The notes: a model not told the origin generated them from the letters alone. A stretch of DNA of 64,000 nucleotides from Microbacterium sp. BH-3-3-3 (GCF_007679045.1 NZ_VEFS01000006.1:116426-180425), one strand, 5' to 3'. Counted from the stretch's first letter, positions 54,666 to 63,787 are shown. Translations and numbers: made by a program.

Positions 54666-55115
54666 TCAGTCGCTCGCGCGGACGGGCAGCCCCGTATCGG
54701 GGCGCCCGTCCTGCTGCGGGCCGATACCGCGCGGCTCGAACGTGTTGACCATCGCGTAGGCGGCGCGCTCGAGGTAGTCCCACAGCGGCGCCTCGAACGC
54801 CGGCGGCAGCGCGATCTCGTCGACAGCGACGCGCATGTGCTGGAGCCAGCGGTCGCGCGCGTCGGGATCGACGTGGAACGGCATGTGGCGCATGCGCAGG
54901 CGCGGGTGTCCGCGCGTCTCGCCGTAGGTCGTGGGGCCGCCCCAGTACTGCGCGAGGAAGAGCGTGAGCCGTTCGGCGGCGGGACCGAGGTCTTCCTCGG
55001 GGTACATGGGCTTCAGCACCTCGTCGGAGGCGACGCCGCGGTAGAACGCGTCGACGAGTCGGCGGAAGGTGTCCATCCCACCGACCTGCTCGTAGAAGCT
55101 GACGGGCTCGGTCAC
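54666..55115 (-). CDS. glbO: Group II truncated haemoglobin
   Basis: A 149-residue trHbO-type globin. FYEQVGGMDTFRRLVDAFYRGVASDEVLKPMYPEEDLGPAAERLTLFLAQYWGGPTTYGETRGHPRLRMRHMPFHVD includes the E-helix and the proximal His in RMRHMPFHV, with the group II Trp in ARDRWLQHM. It likely binds oxygen or nitric oxide. The GTG start at 55115 overlaps the mscS stop by four bases, so the globin is translated with the channel. Confidence 0.92.
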   Translation of the reverse strand: MTEPVSFYEQVGGMDTFRRLVDAFYRGVASDEVLKPMYPEEDLGPAAERLTLFLAQYWGGPTTYGETRGHPRLRMRHMPFHVDPDARDRWLQHMRVAVDEIALPPAFEAPLWDYLERAAYAMVNTFEPRGIGPQQDGRPDTGLPVRASD

Positions 55116-56353
55116 GAGGTGCCTTCCTCATCGGCCCGCGTCGCCGGGGGCGTCGGCTTGGGCGCGTCGGTGCCGGGAGCGGTCTTTCCGGGGAGATCGA
55201 GGGTGGTCGTCGGGGCGGCGTCGTGCACCGGTGCCTTCGTGACTTTCGACTCGCCCGCCGCGTCGGCCTGCTCGTCGGTCACGTCGTGCTTGTTGCGGCG
55301 CGGACGCCACACCGGGCGACTGGCGGCGGGGGAGACCGGGGTCTCCTTCGTCTTCGGCGGGTGGGCGCCGCGCACGCTCTGCGCGCCCTCGGCCCCGGTG
55401 AGCACGATCGAGTTCAGTTGGGGGAGCGCGATGCCCATCGCGTCGATCGCCCGCTTCAGCCGCGCCCGCAGCTCACGGGCCACGTCGTCCTTCGCGCTCG
55501 AGCGGGTCTTCATGACGAGGCGGATGACGAGAGCGTCGCCGCTGATCGACTCCAGGCCCCAGATCTCGGGCTGCTCGATGATGCGCGAGCGCCACTTCGT
55601 CTCTTTGGCCATCGTCTTGGCGGCGGACAGCATCGCTTTCTCGACGTCGTCGATGTCGGCATCCACCGGCACGGCCAGGTCGATGATGACCCGCGACCAG
55701 CCCTGCGACATGTTGCCGATGCGCGTGATCTCGCCGTTGCGCACGTACCAGAGCGTGCCGTTGACGTCGCGGACGTGCGTGATGCGCACGCTGACGAACT
55801 CGACGATGCCGGTCGCGAGTCCCAGGTCGACGACGTCGCCGATGCCGATCTGGTCTTCGGCGACGATGAAGATGCCGTTCAGCACGTCTTTGACGATGTT
55901 CTGCGCGCCGAAGCCGAGGCCCGCGCCGATCGCCGCGGTGAGCAGCGTGAGCGAGGCGAGGGCGTTCGGGGCGACGATGCCGGCGATCCAGACGAGCGCC
56001 ACGATCACGAGGATGACGTTGACGATGTTCTGCAGAATCGTGCCGAGTGTGCGCGTGCGCTGCACCAACCGCACGGCGCTGAGCGGGGAGCGGTCGAGGG
56101 CCTGCGTGTCGTCGACGCGGGCCTTGCTCTTCGCCCCGTTGACGATGCGGTCGACCACGCGGCGGATGATCACGCGCAGGATCCAGGCGGCGACGGCGAT
56201 CCCGATGATGATCCCGAGGATCCGCAGCAGCACTCCGCCGAAGCCCAGCAGCTGATCGCCGATCCAGGCCCAGGTGTCGAGATTGGTCAGGTCGCTGGGG
56301 GAGGTGATCGTGGGCGACGGGGACGGTTCGAGGTTTTCGGCGAGTACGAACAT
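55112..56353 (-). CDS. Small-conductance mechanosensitive channel (MscS family)
   Basis: A 413-residue MscS-type channel that releases solutes on hypo-osmotic shock. Membrane segments: about 34-60 (LLGFGGVLLRILGIIIGIAVAAWIL), 105-130 (TILQNIVNVILVIVALVWIAGI) and the pore helix 135-165 with LLTAAIGAGLGFGAQNIVKDVLNGIFIVAEDQIGIGDVV, the TM3 and beta-domain start. The cytoplasmic domain ends near residue 330, and a charged Pro-rich tail follows. The ATG at 56353 is supported by a leaderless -10. Coupled to glbO. Confidence 0.9.
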   Translation of the reverse strand: MFVLAENLEPSPSPTITSPSDLTNLDTWAWIGDQLLGFGGVLLRILGIIIGIAVAAWILRVIIRRVVDRIVNGAKSKARVDDTQALDRSPLSAVRLVQRTRTLGTILQNIVNVILVIVALVWIAGIVAPNALASLTLLTAAIGAGLGFGAQNIVKDVLNGIFIVAEDQIGIGDVVDLGLATGIVEFVSVRITHVRDVNGTLWYVRNGEITRIGNMSQGWSRVIIDLAVPVDADIDDVEKAMLSAAKTMAKETKWRSRIIEQPEIWGLESISGDALVIRLVMKTRSSAKDDVARELRARLKRAIDAMGIALPQLNSIVLTGAEGAQSVRGAHPPKTKETPVSPAASRPVWRPRRNKHDVTDEQADAAGESKVTKAPVHDAAPTTTLDLPGKTAPGTDAPKPTPPATRADEEGTS

Positions 56354-56360
56354 CGGATCC

Positions 56361-56366
56361 AGACTA
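56361..56366 (-). promoter_or_regulatory. Leaderless -10 element for the mscS-glbO pair
   Basis: On the reverse strand TAGTCT ends seven bases before the ATG at 56353. It lies directly after the terminator of the upstream ABC operon. Confidence 0.5.
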
Positions 56367-56370
56367 ACGA

Positions 56371-56407
56371 CGGATGCCTCGGCGCCACCTGAGCGCCGAG
56401 GCATCCG
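56371..56407 (-). terminator. Terminator of the ABC exporter operon built from paired CGGATGCC motifs
   Basis: CGGATGCCTCGGCGC (56371-56385) pairs perfectly with GCGCCGAGGCATCCG (56393-56407) over a seven-base loop. It lies ten bases beyond the permease stop. The T run after the stem is poor (CGTTAGTCT). Confidence 0.8.
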
Positions 56408-56416
56408 TCGAGGGTG

Positions 56417-57214
56417 TCACGCGTCGCGCGAGCGCAGCGCCACCCAGCCGAGCAGCAGCGGGCCGACGACCCACCCGGCCATCGTGAGAGCAGGTTCGAG
56501 CAGGTTCTCGGCCCCGGGGGAGGTCAGCTCGGCCGCCGCGTTGACGGGCAGGTACTTCGCCGACTCGAGCACCCACATCCAGTCGGGACCCGCGATCGAG
56601 AACAGGCTCAGCATGATCGGCAGCACGAACAGCACGCCCACGGTCGCCGCGATAGCGCCGGCGCCGCTGCGGATGAGGAAGCCGAAGCCGACACCCAGCA
56701 GGCTGAAAGACGCCATCGAGACCACACCCAGTGCGAGCGGCACGAGGGAGTCGGCCGGGCTCGCCCAGTCGATGCCCGTGCTCGTGAAGGGCGCGGTGAC
56801 GACGATCGCGACGGCATAGGTGACCACGGTCGTCGCGGCCATCGTGAGCGCCACGACGCAGGCCTTGGCCAGCAGCACGGCGCCGCGACGCGGCTCGGCG
56901 GTCAGGGTCGAGCGGATCATGCCGGTCGAGTACTCGCCGGTCACCACGATCGCGCCGAGGATGCCGGCGACCAGCATCGTGAACTGCGTGGGCGCGAGGA
57001 TCACGTTCGTCGGCGCCATGCCGCCGCCCATGCCGCTGGTCGCGACGGCGATCAGCAGCGAGATGCCGACCGACAGCGCGGCCGTCACCCCGAGCGACCA
57101 CCAGGTCGAGCGGAGGGTGAGGATCTTGATCGCCTCGCTGCGCAGCAGGTGCGCGAAGCTCAGGCGGTGGGCGGATGCCGCGCGGCGAACCGGCGCGGAG
57201 GCGAGGGCGGTCAT
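56417..57214 (-). CDS. ABC-2 type transporter permease
   Basis: A 265-residue membrane protein with six segments, the standard ABC-2 exporter permease layout: LRSTWWSLGVTAALSVGISLLIAVA, FTMLVAGILGAIVVTGEYSTGMIRSTL, LTMAATTVVTYAVAIVVTAPF, LVPLALGVVSMASFSLLGVGFGFLIRSGAGAIAATVGVLFVLPIML, and a C-terminal WVVGPLLLGWVAL. GEYSTGMIRSTLTAEPRR is the cytoplasmic ATPase-contact loop. Partner of the ATPase just upstream, whose stop overlaps its GTG by four bases. The substrate is unknown. Confidence 0.9.
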   Translation of the reverse strand: MTALASAPVRRAASAHRLSFAHLLRSEAIKILTLRSTWWSLGVTAALSVGISLLIAVATSGMGGGMAPTNVILAPTQFTMLVAGILGAIVVTGEYSTGMIRSTLTAEPRRGAVLLAKACVVALTMAATTVVTYAVAIVVTAPFTSTGIDWASPADSLVPLALGVVSMASFSLLGVGFGFLIRSGAGAIAATVGVLFVLPIMLSLFSIAGPDWMWVLESAKYLPVNAAAELTSPGAENLLEPALTMAGWVVGPLLLGWVALRSRDA

Positions 57215-58122
57215 GCCAGCTCCTTGGTCTTGTACTCGACGGAGTCGTCGGTGAGGGCGAGGTAGGCGTCTTCGAGCGAGCCGACGCGAGGCGTCAGTTC
57301 GTGCAGCGGGATGCCGTGGGCGGCGGCGATGTCGCCGACCGTCTGCGGGGTGATGCCGGTGATCTGGACCGCGCCCGGCTCGACCGCCGAGATCGTGGCA
57401 TCCGGCATCTTCAACGCCGCCACCAGGTCGTCGAGGCGGGGCGAACGCACGAGCAGCGTGGTCGTCGTCCAGGTGCGCACGAGCTCCTGCAGCGGAGCGT
57501 CGGCGAGCACGCGGCCGCGTCCCAGCACGATGACGTGGTCGGCGGTCTGCGACATCTCGCTCATGAGGTGGCTCGACAGCAGCACGGTGCGACCCTCGGC
57601 GGCGAGGTGCCGCACGAACTGGCGCACCCAGCGCACGCCCTCAGGGTCGAGGCCGTTGACGGGCTCGTCGAGGATCAGCGTGTGCGGGTCGCCGAGCAGG
57701 GCGGCCGCGATGCCGAGGCGCTGGCCCATGCCGAGCGAGAAGCCGCCCGCACGCTTGCCGGCGACCGAGGCGATGCCCGTGAGCTCGATGACCTCGTCGA
57801 CCCGCTCACGGCCGATGCCGTGCGTGGCGGCCATGGCGCGCAGGTGGTTGCGGGCCGAGCGGCCCGTGTGGATCGCCTTGGCGTCGAGGAGGACACCGAC
57901 TTCGGTCAGCGGGGAGCGCAGGCTGCGGTAGTCCTGGCCCGCGACCGTGACGCGTCCCGACGTGGGGCGGTCGAGGCCGACGATCATGCGCATCGTCGTC
58001 GACTTGCCCGCGCCGTTCGGACCGAGGAAGCCGGTGACCCGCCCCGGAGGCACCGTGAACGAGACGCCGTCGACGGCGGTCTTGTCGCCGTAACGCTTGG
58101 TGAGGTTGTCTGCAACGATCAT
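57211..58122 (-). CDS. ABC transporter ATP-binding protein
   Basis: A 303-residue ATPase of the DRI/drug-exporter type: LTKRYGDKTAVDGVSFTVPPGRVTGFLGPNGAGKSTTMRMIVGL (Walker A), signature FSLGMGQRLGIAAALLGDP, Walker B TLILDEPVNGLDPEGV, and SSHLMSEM (H-loop). The signature LGMGQ is a common variant in this group. A C-terminal extension of about 90 residues follows the nucleotide-binding domain. The operon with the permease at 56417 resembles bacitracin or lantibiotic-type exporters, but the cargo cannot be inferred. Confidence 0.92.
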   Translation of the reverse strand: MIVADNLTKRYGDKTAVDGVSFTVPPGRVTGFLGPNGAGKSTTMRMIVGLDRPTSGRVTVAGQDYRSLRSPLTEVGVLLDAKAIHTGRSARNHLRAMAATHGIGRERVDEVIELTGIASVAGKRAGGFSLGMGQRLGIAAALLGDPHTLILDEPVNGLDPEGVRWVRQFVRHLAAEGRTVLLSSHLMSEMSQTADHVIVLGRGRVLADAPLQELVRTWTTTTLLVRSPRLDDLVAALKMPDATISAVEPGAVQITGITPQTVGDIAAAHGIPLHELTPRVGSLEDAYLALTDDSVEYKTKELA

Positions 58123-58205
58123 GGTTCCACGTTAGGAACGACCACCCCGTCGCCGCGTCCGCCGTGGGGATGACCCTGCGCGACGAGAGGATGACCCGCA
58201 GACGA

Positions 58206-58239
58206 CGGATGCCCCCTCCCGAGGGGGAGGGGGCATCCG
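58206..58239 (-). terminator. Terminator of pepN built from paired CGGATGCC motifs
   Basis: CGGATGCCCCCTCCC (58206-58220) pairs with GGGAGGGGGCATCCG (58225-58239) over a four-base loop. It lies 15 bases after the pepN stop on the reverse strand. Confidence 0.8.
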
Positions 58240-58254
58240 ATCAGGCGTGGCGCA

Positions 58255-60822
58255 TTACTGCGCGTCGCGCTCCTGCACGGCCAGCGCACGCTCGACACCG
58301 GCGAGGTTCTCGCCGACGAGGCGACGCAGCGCGGGGGCGGCGTCGGCGTTCTGCGACAGCCACTGACGCGTCGCGTCGCGCAGCGCCTTGTTCGCCAGGG
58401 CGGCGGGGTACAGGCCCACGATCAGGTACTGCGCGATCTGGTAGCTGCGCGACTCCCAGATGGGCAGCAGCATCGCGAAGTACGGCTCGACGAAGTCGGC
58501 CAGCACACCGACGGTGGTGGGGTTGGTGAACCCGGCGGCCGTCGATCGCACGATCGTGTTCGGCGCGTCGGCGCTGTCGATCAGCGACGACCAGGCCTCC
58601 TGCTTCGCCTCGTGCGAGGGCAGCGACGCCTTGGCCATGGCCGCGAACTCCCCGCCCTTGGCGGTGTTGTCCGCTGCGCGCGCCTCGTCGATGTCGGCGG
58701 CGGTGACCACGCCCGCCGAAGCGAGCGAGACCAACAGCTGCCACGACAGGTCGGTGTCGATCTCGAGGCCGTCGAGCGAGGTCGACCCGTCGCGCAGGGC
58801 CTTGACCGTCTCGGCGTGGGCCGGGGTGGAGGCCGCCGACGCGAACGCGGTGACGAACTGCAGCTGGCTGTCGCTGCCGGCCTCGGCCTTCTGCGCGAGC
58901 TCCCACAGGCCGTCGGCGACGCGCTCGCGCGCGGCGTCGCGGGTCGCGGGGGCCGCGTACGAGTTCGCGGCGAGCTGCAGCTGGCCCAGCGTCGTGCGCA
59001 CCGTGGTCGACTCGGTCTCGGAACCGATGTTCTGCAGCACCAGGTCGAGGTAGTCGGTGGCCGAGGCCTCGGCATCCCGCGTCTGGTCCCACGCCGCACC
59101 CCACACCAGCGAACGCGCGAGCGGGTCGGAGATGTCCTTCAGGTGCGCGATGGCGGTGGCCAGCGAGCGCTCGTCGAGACGGATCTTCGCGTAGGCGAGG
59201 TCGTCGTCGTTGAGCAGCACGAGGTCGGGACGACGGATGCCGCGGAGCTCGGCGACCTCGGTGCGATCGCCGTCGACGTCGAGCTCGACGCGGTGCACGC
59301 GCTCGAGGGCTCCCGCATCGTTCAGCGAGTAGAAGCCGACGCCGAGGCGGTGCGGACGGATCGTCGGGTAGTCGCTGGGCGCGGTCTGCACGATCGCGAA
59401 CCTCGTAATGACGGTTCCTGAGCCTGTCGAAGGGTCGCCGGACTCTTCGATGAGCGGGGTGAGGGTGTTGACGCCCGCGGTCTCGAGCCACTTCTTGGCC
59501 CAGTCGCCCAGGTCGCGACCGCTCGTGGTCTCGAGCTCGGTGAGCAGGTCGCCCACCTCGGTGTTCGACCACTGGTGCTTCTGGAAGTACGCCGCGACGC
59601 CCGCGAAGAACTGCTCGATGCCCACCCAGGCGGCGAGCTGCTTGAGCACCGACCCGCCCTTGGCGTAGGTGATGCCGTCGAAGTTCACCTGCACGTCTTC
59701 GAGGTCGTTGATCTCGGCGACGACGGGGTGGGTCGAGGGGAGCTGATCCTGGCGATACGCCCAGGTCTTCTCCATCGCGTTGAAGGTCGTCCAGGCGGCC
59801 TCCCATTCGGTGGCCTCGGCGGTGGCGATCGTGGACGCCCACTCGGCGAACGACTCGTTCAGCCAGAGGTCGTTCCACCACTTCATTGTGACCAGGTCGC
59901 CGAACCACATGTGCGCGAGCTCGTGCAGGATCGTCACGACGCGACGTTCCTTCACGGCATCCGTCACCTTGCTGCGGAAGACGTAGGTCTCGGTGAAGGT
60001 GACGGCACCCGCGTTCTCCATGGCGCCGGCGTTGAACTCCGGCACGAAGAGCTGGTCGTACTTGGCGAACGGGTAGGGGAAGCCGAACTTCTCCTCGAAG
60101 TACGCGAAGCCCTGACGGGTCTTGTCGAAGACGTAGTCGGCGTCGAGGTACTGCCACAGGCTCTTGCGGGCGAACACGCCGAGGGGGATGACGCGGCCGT
60201 CGGCGCTCGTGAGCTCGCTGTAGGTGGCCTCGTAGGGACCGGCGACGAGAGCGGTGATGTACGACGAGATGCGCGGGGTGGCGGGGAAGTCCCAGCGGGC
60301 GGTGTCGTCGGAGACGGCGACCGGCTCGGGGGTGGGGGAGTTGGAGACGACCTTCCAGCGCGCGGGCGCGGTCACCGAGAAGGTGAAGGCGGCCTTGAGG
60401 TCGGGCTGCTCGAACACCGTGTACATGCGGCGCGAGTCGGGCACCTCGAACTGCGAGTAGAGGTACACCTCGCCGTCGACCGGGTCGACGAAGCGGTGCA
60501 GGCCCTCGCCGGTGTTGGTGTACTCGCAGTCGGCCTGGACGATCAGCTCGTTCTCGGCGGCGAGGCCCTCGAGCGCGATGCGCGAGTCGGCGAACACCTC
60601 GGACGGCTCGAGCGAGCGGCCGTTGAGCGTCACCGAGTGCACGGTACGGGCGATCAGGTCGATGAAGGTCGACGCGCCCTCGGTGGCGGCGAAGGTCACG
60701 ACGGTGCGCGAGGAGAAGATCTCGTCGCCACGCGTGAGGTCGAGCTGCACGTGGTACTCGTGCGTGTCGACGATCGCGCGGCGCTCCTGCGCTTCGATGC
60801 GGGTCAGGTTCTCTCCTGGCAC
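58255..60822 (-). CDS. pepN: Aminopeptidase N
   Basis: An 855-residue M1 metallo-aminopeptidase that trims N-terminal residues from peptides in the cytoplasm. The zinc motif HELAHMWFGDLVTMKWWNDLWLNE is near residue 298 with the second Glu, the exopeptidase motif is GAMENAGAVTF near 267, and a C-terminal ERAP1-like helical domain follows. A 23-bp dispersed repeat codes DPSTGSGT (residues about 463-470) in the region between the catalytic and C-terminal domains. GTG start at 60822 with GGGAGA upstream. Length is normal. Confidence 0.94.
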   Translation of the reverse strand: MPGENLTRIEAQERRAIVDTHEYHVQLDLTRGDEIFSSRTVVTFAATEGASTFIDLIARTVHSVTLNGRSLEPSEVFADSRIALEGLAAENELIVQADCEYTNTGEGLHRFVDPVDGEVYLYSQFEVPDSRRMYTVFEQPDLKAAFTFSVTAPARWKVVSNSPTPEPVAVSDDTARWDFPATPRISSYITALVAGPYEATYSELTSADGRVIPLGVFARKSLWQYLDADYVFDKTRQGFAYFEEKFGFPYPFAKYDQLFVPEFNAGAMENAGAVTFTETYVFRSKVTDAVKERRVVTILHELAHMWFGDLVTMKWWNDLWLNESFAEWASTIATAEATEWEAAWTTFNAMEKTWAYRQDQLPSTHPVVAEINDLEDVQVNFDGITYAKGGSVLKQLAAWVGIEQFFAGVAAYFQKHQWSNTEVGDLLTELETTSGRDLGDWAKKWLETAGVNTLTPLIEESGDPSTGSGTVITRFAIVQTAPSDYPTIRPHRLGVGFYSLNDAGALERVHRVELDVDGDRTEVAELRGIRRPDLVLLNDDDLAYAKIRLDERSLATAIAHLKDISDPLARSLVWGAAWDQTRDAEASATDYLDLVLQNIGSETESTTVRTTLGQLQLAANSYAAPATRDAARERVADGLWELAQKAEAGSDSQLQFVTAFASAASTPAHAETVKALRDGSTSLDGLEIDTDLSWQLLVSLASAGVVTAADIDEARAADNTAKGGEFAAMAKASLPSHEAKQEAWSSLIDSADAPNTIVRSTAAGFTNPTTVGVLADFVEPYFAMLLPIWESRSYQIAQYLIVGLYPAALANKALRDATRQWLSQNADAAPALRRLVGENLAGVERALAVQERDAQ
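59412..59434 (-). repeat. Dispersed repeat (core TTCGACAGGCTCA) inside pepN
   Basis: On the reverse strand CCCTTCGACAGGCTCAGG then AACCG is nearly identical to the gatA copy at 37225-37247. In pepN it is read in a different frame, giving PSTGSG rather than LRQAQG. Confidence 0.85.
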
Positions 60823-60969
60823 TGGCGTTCTCCCGGGGATCTGGGTGGATTGCGGACGACGCCATGGGCGTCACGACCGTCGACGCTGTTGGCGCCGACG
60901 ACAACCGTATAAGCCTAGTAGCGAGATACCTCGCGTCCGGGCTCTTCATGCAGGTGCGAGGATGTGATC

Positions 60970-62157
60970 GTGAGCACGACCGACACGGACACCACCCCCG
61001 AGACCGTCCTCTATGCGTCTCCCGCCGCGGCATCCGGACCCAAGTGGGTCGAGACGCCCGTGGCGTACGACGGCATCCTCCTCGCCGGCTTCGGCGGGCC
61101 CGAGGGCCAAGACGACGTCATCCCCTTTCTGCGCAACGTCACCCGCGGACGCGGCATCCCCGATGAGCGCCTCGAAGAGGTCGCCCACCACTACCGCCAC
61201 TTCGACGGCATCAGCCCGATCAACGCGCAGAACCGCGCGCTGAAGGCTGCGCTCGAAGCCGAGATCGAGAGGCGCGGACTGGGTCTTCCGGTCTACTGGG
61301 GCAACCGCAACTGGGGCCCCTACCTCGAAGAGGCCGTCACCGAGGCCGCCGGGTCCGGGCACACCACTCTGCTGGCCATCGCCACGAGCGCCTACAGCTC
61401 GTTCTCGAGCTGCCGCCAGTACCGCGAGGACTACGCCCGCGTGCTCGAGTCGACGGGCCTCGGCGAGACCGTGACCATCGACAAGGTGCGCCAGTTCTTC
61501 GACCACCCCGGCTTCGTCGACACGTTCGTCCGCGGAGTGAAAGACGCCGTGTCCGGCTTCGTCGCCGAGGGCATCGCGCCCGATAATATCCGCGTGCTCT
61601 TCTCCACGCACTCGATCCCGATGGCGGATGCCGAGCGCTCGGGCCCCCGTGATGGTGGGTTCGGCGAGGGCGGTGCCTACGAGGCGCAGCACAAGGCCGT
61701 CGCCGAGGTCGTCATGGCCGAGGTGGCGGATGCCGTGGCCACCGTCGAATGGGAGCTCGTCTACCAGTCGCGTTCGGGCCCGCCCACCCAGCCGTGGCTC
61801 GAGCCCGACGTCAACGACGTCATCGCCGAGCTGCCCGGCCGCGGCGTCGAAGCCGTCGCGATCGTGCCCCTCGGTTTCGTCAGCGACCACATGGAGGTGC
61901 TCTGGGACCTCGATACCGAGGCCATGGAGGCCGCGGAAGAGGCCGGCATCAAGGCCGTGCGCACCCCGACCCCCGGTGTCGACCCCGCGTACGTCTCGGG
62001 TCTGATCGACCTCGTCGAGGAGCGCCTCAAGGGCACCCCGAGGGCTGAGCGCCCGCACGTCACCGACCTCGGTCCCTGGTACGACGTGTGCCGCCCCGGC
62101 TGCTGCGAGAACATCCGCGCCGGGTTCAAGCCCGTGGCCGCGGGCATCCGCCCCTGA
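60970..62157 (+). CDS. cpfC: Coproporphyrin ferrochelatase
   Basis: Inserts iron into coproporphyrin III, in the coproporphyrin-dependent haem pathway of Gram-positive bacteria. The 395-residue protein has GILLAGFGGPEGQDDVIPFLRNV, HYRHFDGISPINAQNRAL, VYWGNRNWGPYLEEAV, the metal-site His in LFSTHSIPMAD and the Glu in VSDHMEVLWDLDTEA. Cys residues for a [2Fe-2S] cluster, as in other actinobacterial enzymes, are in SSCRQYR and CRPGCCENI. GTG 60970 is preferred: GAGG lies eight bases upstream, whereas for GTG 60964 it is too close. Divergent from pepN; no other haem gene is near. Confidence 0.94.
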   Translation: MSTTDTDTTPETVLYASPAAASGPKWVETPVAYDGILLAGFGGPEGQDDVIPFLRNVTRGRGIPDERLEEVAHHYRHFDGISPINAQNRALKAALEAEIERRGLGLPVYWGNRNWGPYLEEAVTEAAGSGHTTLLAIATSAYSSFSSCRQYREDYARVLESTGLGETVTIDKVRQFFDHPGFVDTFVRGVKDAVSGFVAEGIAPDNIRVLFSTHSIPMADAERSGPRDGGFGEGGAYEAQHKAVAEVVMAEVADAVATVEWELVYQSRSGPPTQPWLEPDVNDVIAELPGRGVEAVAIVPLGFVSDHMEVLWDLDTEAMEAAEEAGIKAVRTPTPGVDPAYVSGLIDLVEERLKGTPRAERPHVTDLGPWYDVCRPGCCENIRAGFKPVAAGIRP

Positions 62158-62165
62158 CCACGCTC

Positions 62166-62202
62166 GACGCCGCCCGTCCCTTCCGAGGGGCGGGCGGCGT
62201 CG
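62166..62202 (+). terminator. Intrinsic terminator of cpfC
   Basis: GACGCCGCCCGTCCC (62166-62180) pairs with GGGGCGGGCGGCGTC (62188-62202), followed by GTCATG. T run is weak. Confidence 0.7.
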
Positions 62203-62234
62203 TCATGTCCGCCCTCGCTGTCCGCGGCTCTCAA

Positions 62235-62240
62235 TAGGAT
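62235..62240 (+). promoter_or_regulatory. Leaderless -10 element for rpiB
   Basis: TAGGAT ends six bases before the ATG of rpiB; no ribosome-binding site lies between. Confidence 0.5.
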
Positions 62241-62246
62241 TGGCCC

Positions 62247-62789
62247 ATGCGCATCCACATCGGCACCGATCACGCCGGTCTCGAGTTCTCCACCCAGATC
62301 CAGCACCACCTCGCCTCGCAGGGGCACGAGGTCGTCGACCACGGGCCGATCGAGTACGACGCCCTCGACGACTACCCGGCCTTCTGCATCCGCGCGGCCC
62401 AGGCGGTCGTGCGCGACCAGGCGGCCGGCGTCGACGCCCTGGGCGTGGTGTTCGGCGGATCGGGCAACGGCGAGCAGATCGCCGCGAACAAGGTGCTCGG
62501 CGTGCGCGCTGCGCTCGTGTGGAACATCTCCACGGCCGAGCTCGCCCGCGAGCACAACGACGCCAACGTCATCTCGATCGGTGCGCGTCAGCACACGTTC
62601 GACGAGGCCGCGTCGTTCATCGACCGCTTCATCGCGACCCCCTTCTCAGGCGAGGAGCGTCACGCCCGTCGCATCGGCCAGCTGGCGGCGTTCGAGCAGG
62701 ACGGGGTGCTGCTGCCCGACCCGCGCGCCGGCGAGAAGCCGAACACGATGACCGACGCCAGCGACTCGTTCGACCCCGAGGCAGGCTGA
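62247..62789 (+). CDS. rpiB: Ribose-5-phosphate isomerase B
   Basis: Interconverts ribose-5-phosphate and ribulose-5-phosphate in the pentose phosphate pathway. The 180-residue LacA/RpiB protein begins MRIHIGTDHAGLEFSTQI, and has VVFGGSGNGEQIAANKVLGVRAAL, in which a Glu stands where E. coli RpiB has a catalytic Cys (as in M. tuberculosis RpiB), and HNDANVISIGARQHT. The C-terminal tail is about 30 residues longer than in E. coli. The stop overlaps the ATG of the next gene (TGATG). Confidence 0.94.
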   Translation: MRIHIGTDHAGLEFSTQIQHHLASQGHEVVDHGPIEYDALDDYPAFCIRAAQAVVRDQAAGVDALGVVFGGSGNGEQIAANKVLGVRAALVWNISTAELAREHNDANVISIGARQHTFDEAASFIDRFIATPFSGEERHARRIGQLAAFEQDGVLLPDPRAGEKPNTMTDASDSFDPEAG

Positions 62790-63781
62790 TGCCCGAAGGG
62801 CATTCCGTCCACCGCATCGCGCGGCAGTTCGACCGCAACATCGTTGGGCGCACGGTCGCGGCATCCAGCCCCCAGGGGCGCTTCGCCGAAGGCGCGTCGG
62901 TCATCGACGGCCGCGAGGCGGTCGAGGTGCGTGCCGTGGCGAAGCAGATGTTCCTCCGTTTCGACGGCGACGTCTGGTTGCGGGTGCACCTCGGCATGTA
63001 CGGCGCGTGGGACTTCTCGGGCGACGTGGTCGTCGATGCGACCATCGCCTCGGCCAATGGCCGCATGGGGCAGACGAACCAGCGCGGCACCGTGCTCGAT
63101 GACGAGCCGATCCTGGATGCCGCGGGCGAGAACTCCCTGACCTCGATCGGCGCCCCGCGGCGCGCCCGCGTGCGCATGTCGGAGCAGACGACGGGGCTCG
63201 AGGAGCAGAACGAGTGGCCTCCGCCGGTGGTCGGGCAGGTGCGCCTGCGTCTGCTCACCGACACCACCTGTGCCGACCTGCGCGGGCCTACGGCGTGCGT
63301 GCTGCAGACCCCCGACGAGGTGCAGGCGACCATCGCCAAGCTCGGGCCCGACCCCCTCGTCGACGACCTCGCCGAGGGTGAGGAACGCTTCACCGCGACG
63401 GTGCGCAAGAAGCCCACGCCGATTGGCCTGCTGCTCATGGATCAGGCCGTCGTGAGCGGGATCGGCAACGTGTACCGCGCTGAACTGCTGTTCCGCGCGC
63501 GGCAGAACCCGCACACCCCGGGGCGCGACGTGCCCGAGGAGGTCGTACGCGGCATCTGGCGCGACTGGGCGACACTGCTGCCGATCGGCGTCGAGACCGG
63601 TCAGATGATGACGATGGACGGGCTCGACCCCGCCGCCTACCGGCGCGCGATGGCGCGCCGCGCCGACCGGCACTGGGTCTACCACCGCGAGGGGCTGCCC
63701 TGCCGCGTGTGCGGAACGGCGATCGTGATGGAGGAGGCAGCCGGGCGCAAGCTCTACTGGTGCCCGAAGTGCCAGGCGTGA
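62789..63781 (+). CDS. nei: DNA-formamidopyrimidine glycosylase / endonuclease VIII-like (Nei)
   Basis: Base-excision enzyme that removes oxidised bases. The 330-residue protein starts MPEGHSVHRIARQFD, with catalytic Pro1 and Glu2 after Met removal. It has GPDPLVDDL, the helix-two-turn-helix with DQAVVSGIGNVYRAELLFRARQNPHTPG, and a C4 zinc finger CRVCGTAIVMEEAAGRKLYWCPKC. The HSVHR start fits the Nei2/Fpg2 branch of actinobacteria better than Fpg itself (PELPEVE). Length is longer than typical by about 50 residues, mostly at about 90-150. Coupled to rpiB. Confidence 0.92.
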   Translation: MPEGHSVHRIARQFDRNIVGRTVAASSPQGRFAEGASVIDGREAVEVRAVAKQMFLRFDGDVWLRVHLGMYGAWDFSGDVVVDATIASANGRMGQTNQRGTVLDDEPILDAAGENSLTSIGAPRRARVRMSEQTTGLEEQNEWPPPVVGQVRLRLLTDTTCADLRGPTACVLQTPDEVQATIAKLGPDPLVDDLAEGEERFTATVRKKPTPIGLLLMDQAVVSGIGNVYRAELLFRARQNPHTPGRDVPEEVVRGIWRDWATLLPIGVETGQMMTMDGLDPAAYRRAMARRADRHWVYHREGLPCRVCGTAIVMEEAAGRKLYWCPKCQA

Positions 63782-63787
63782 TGAGCG

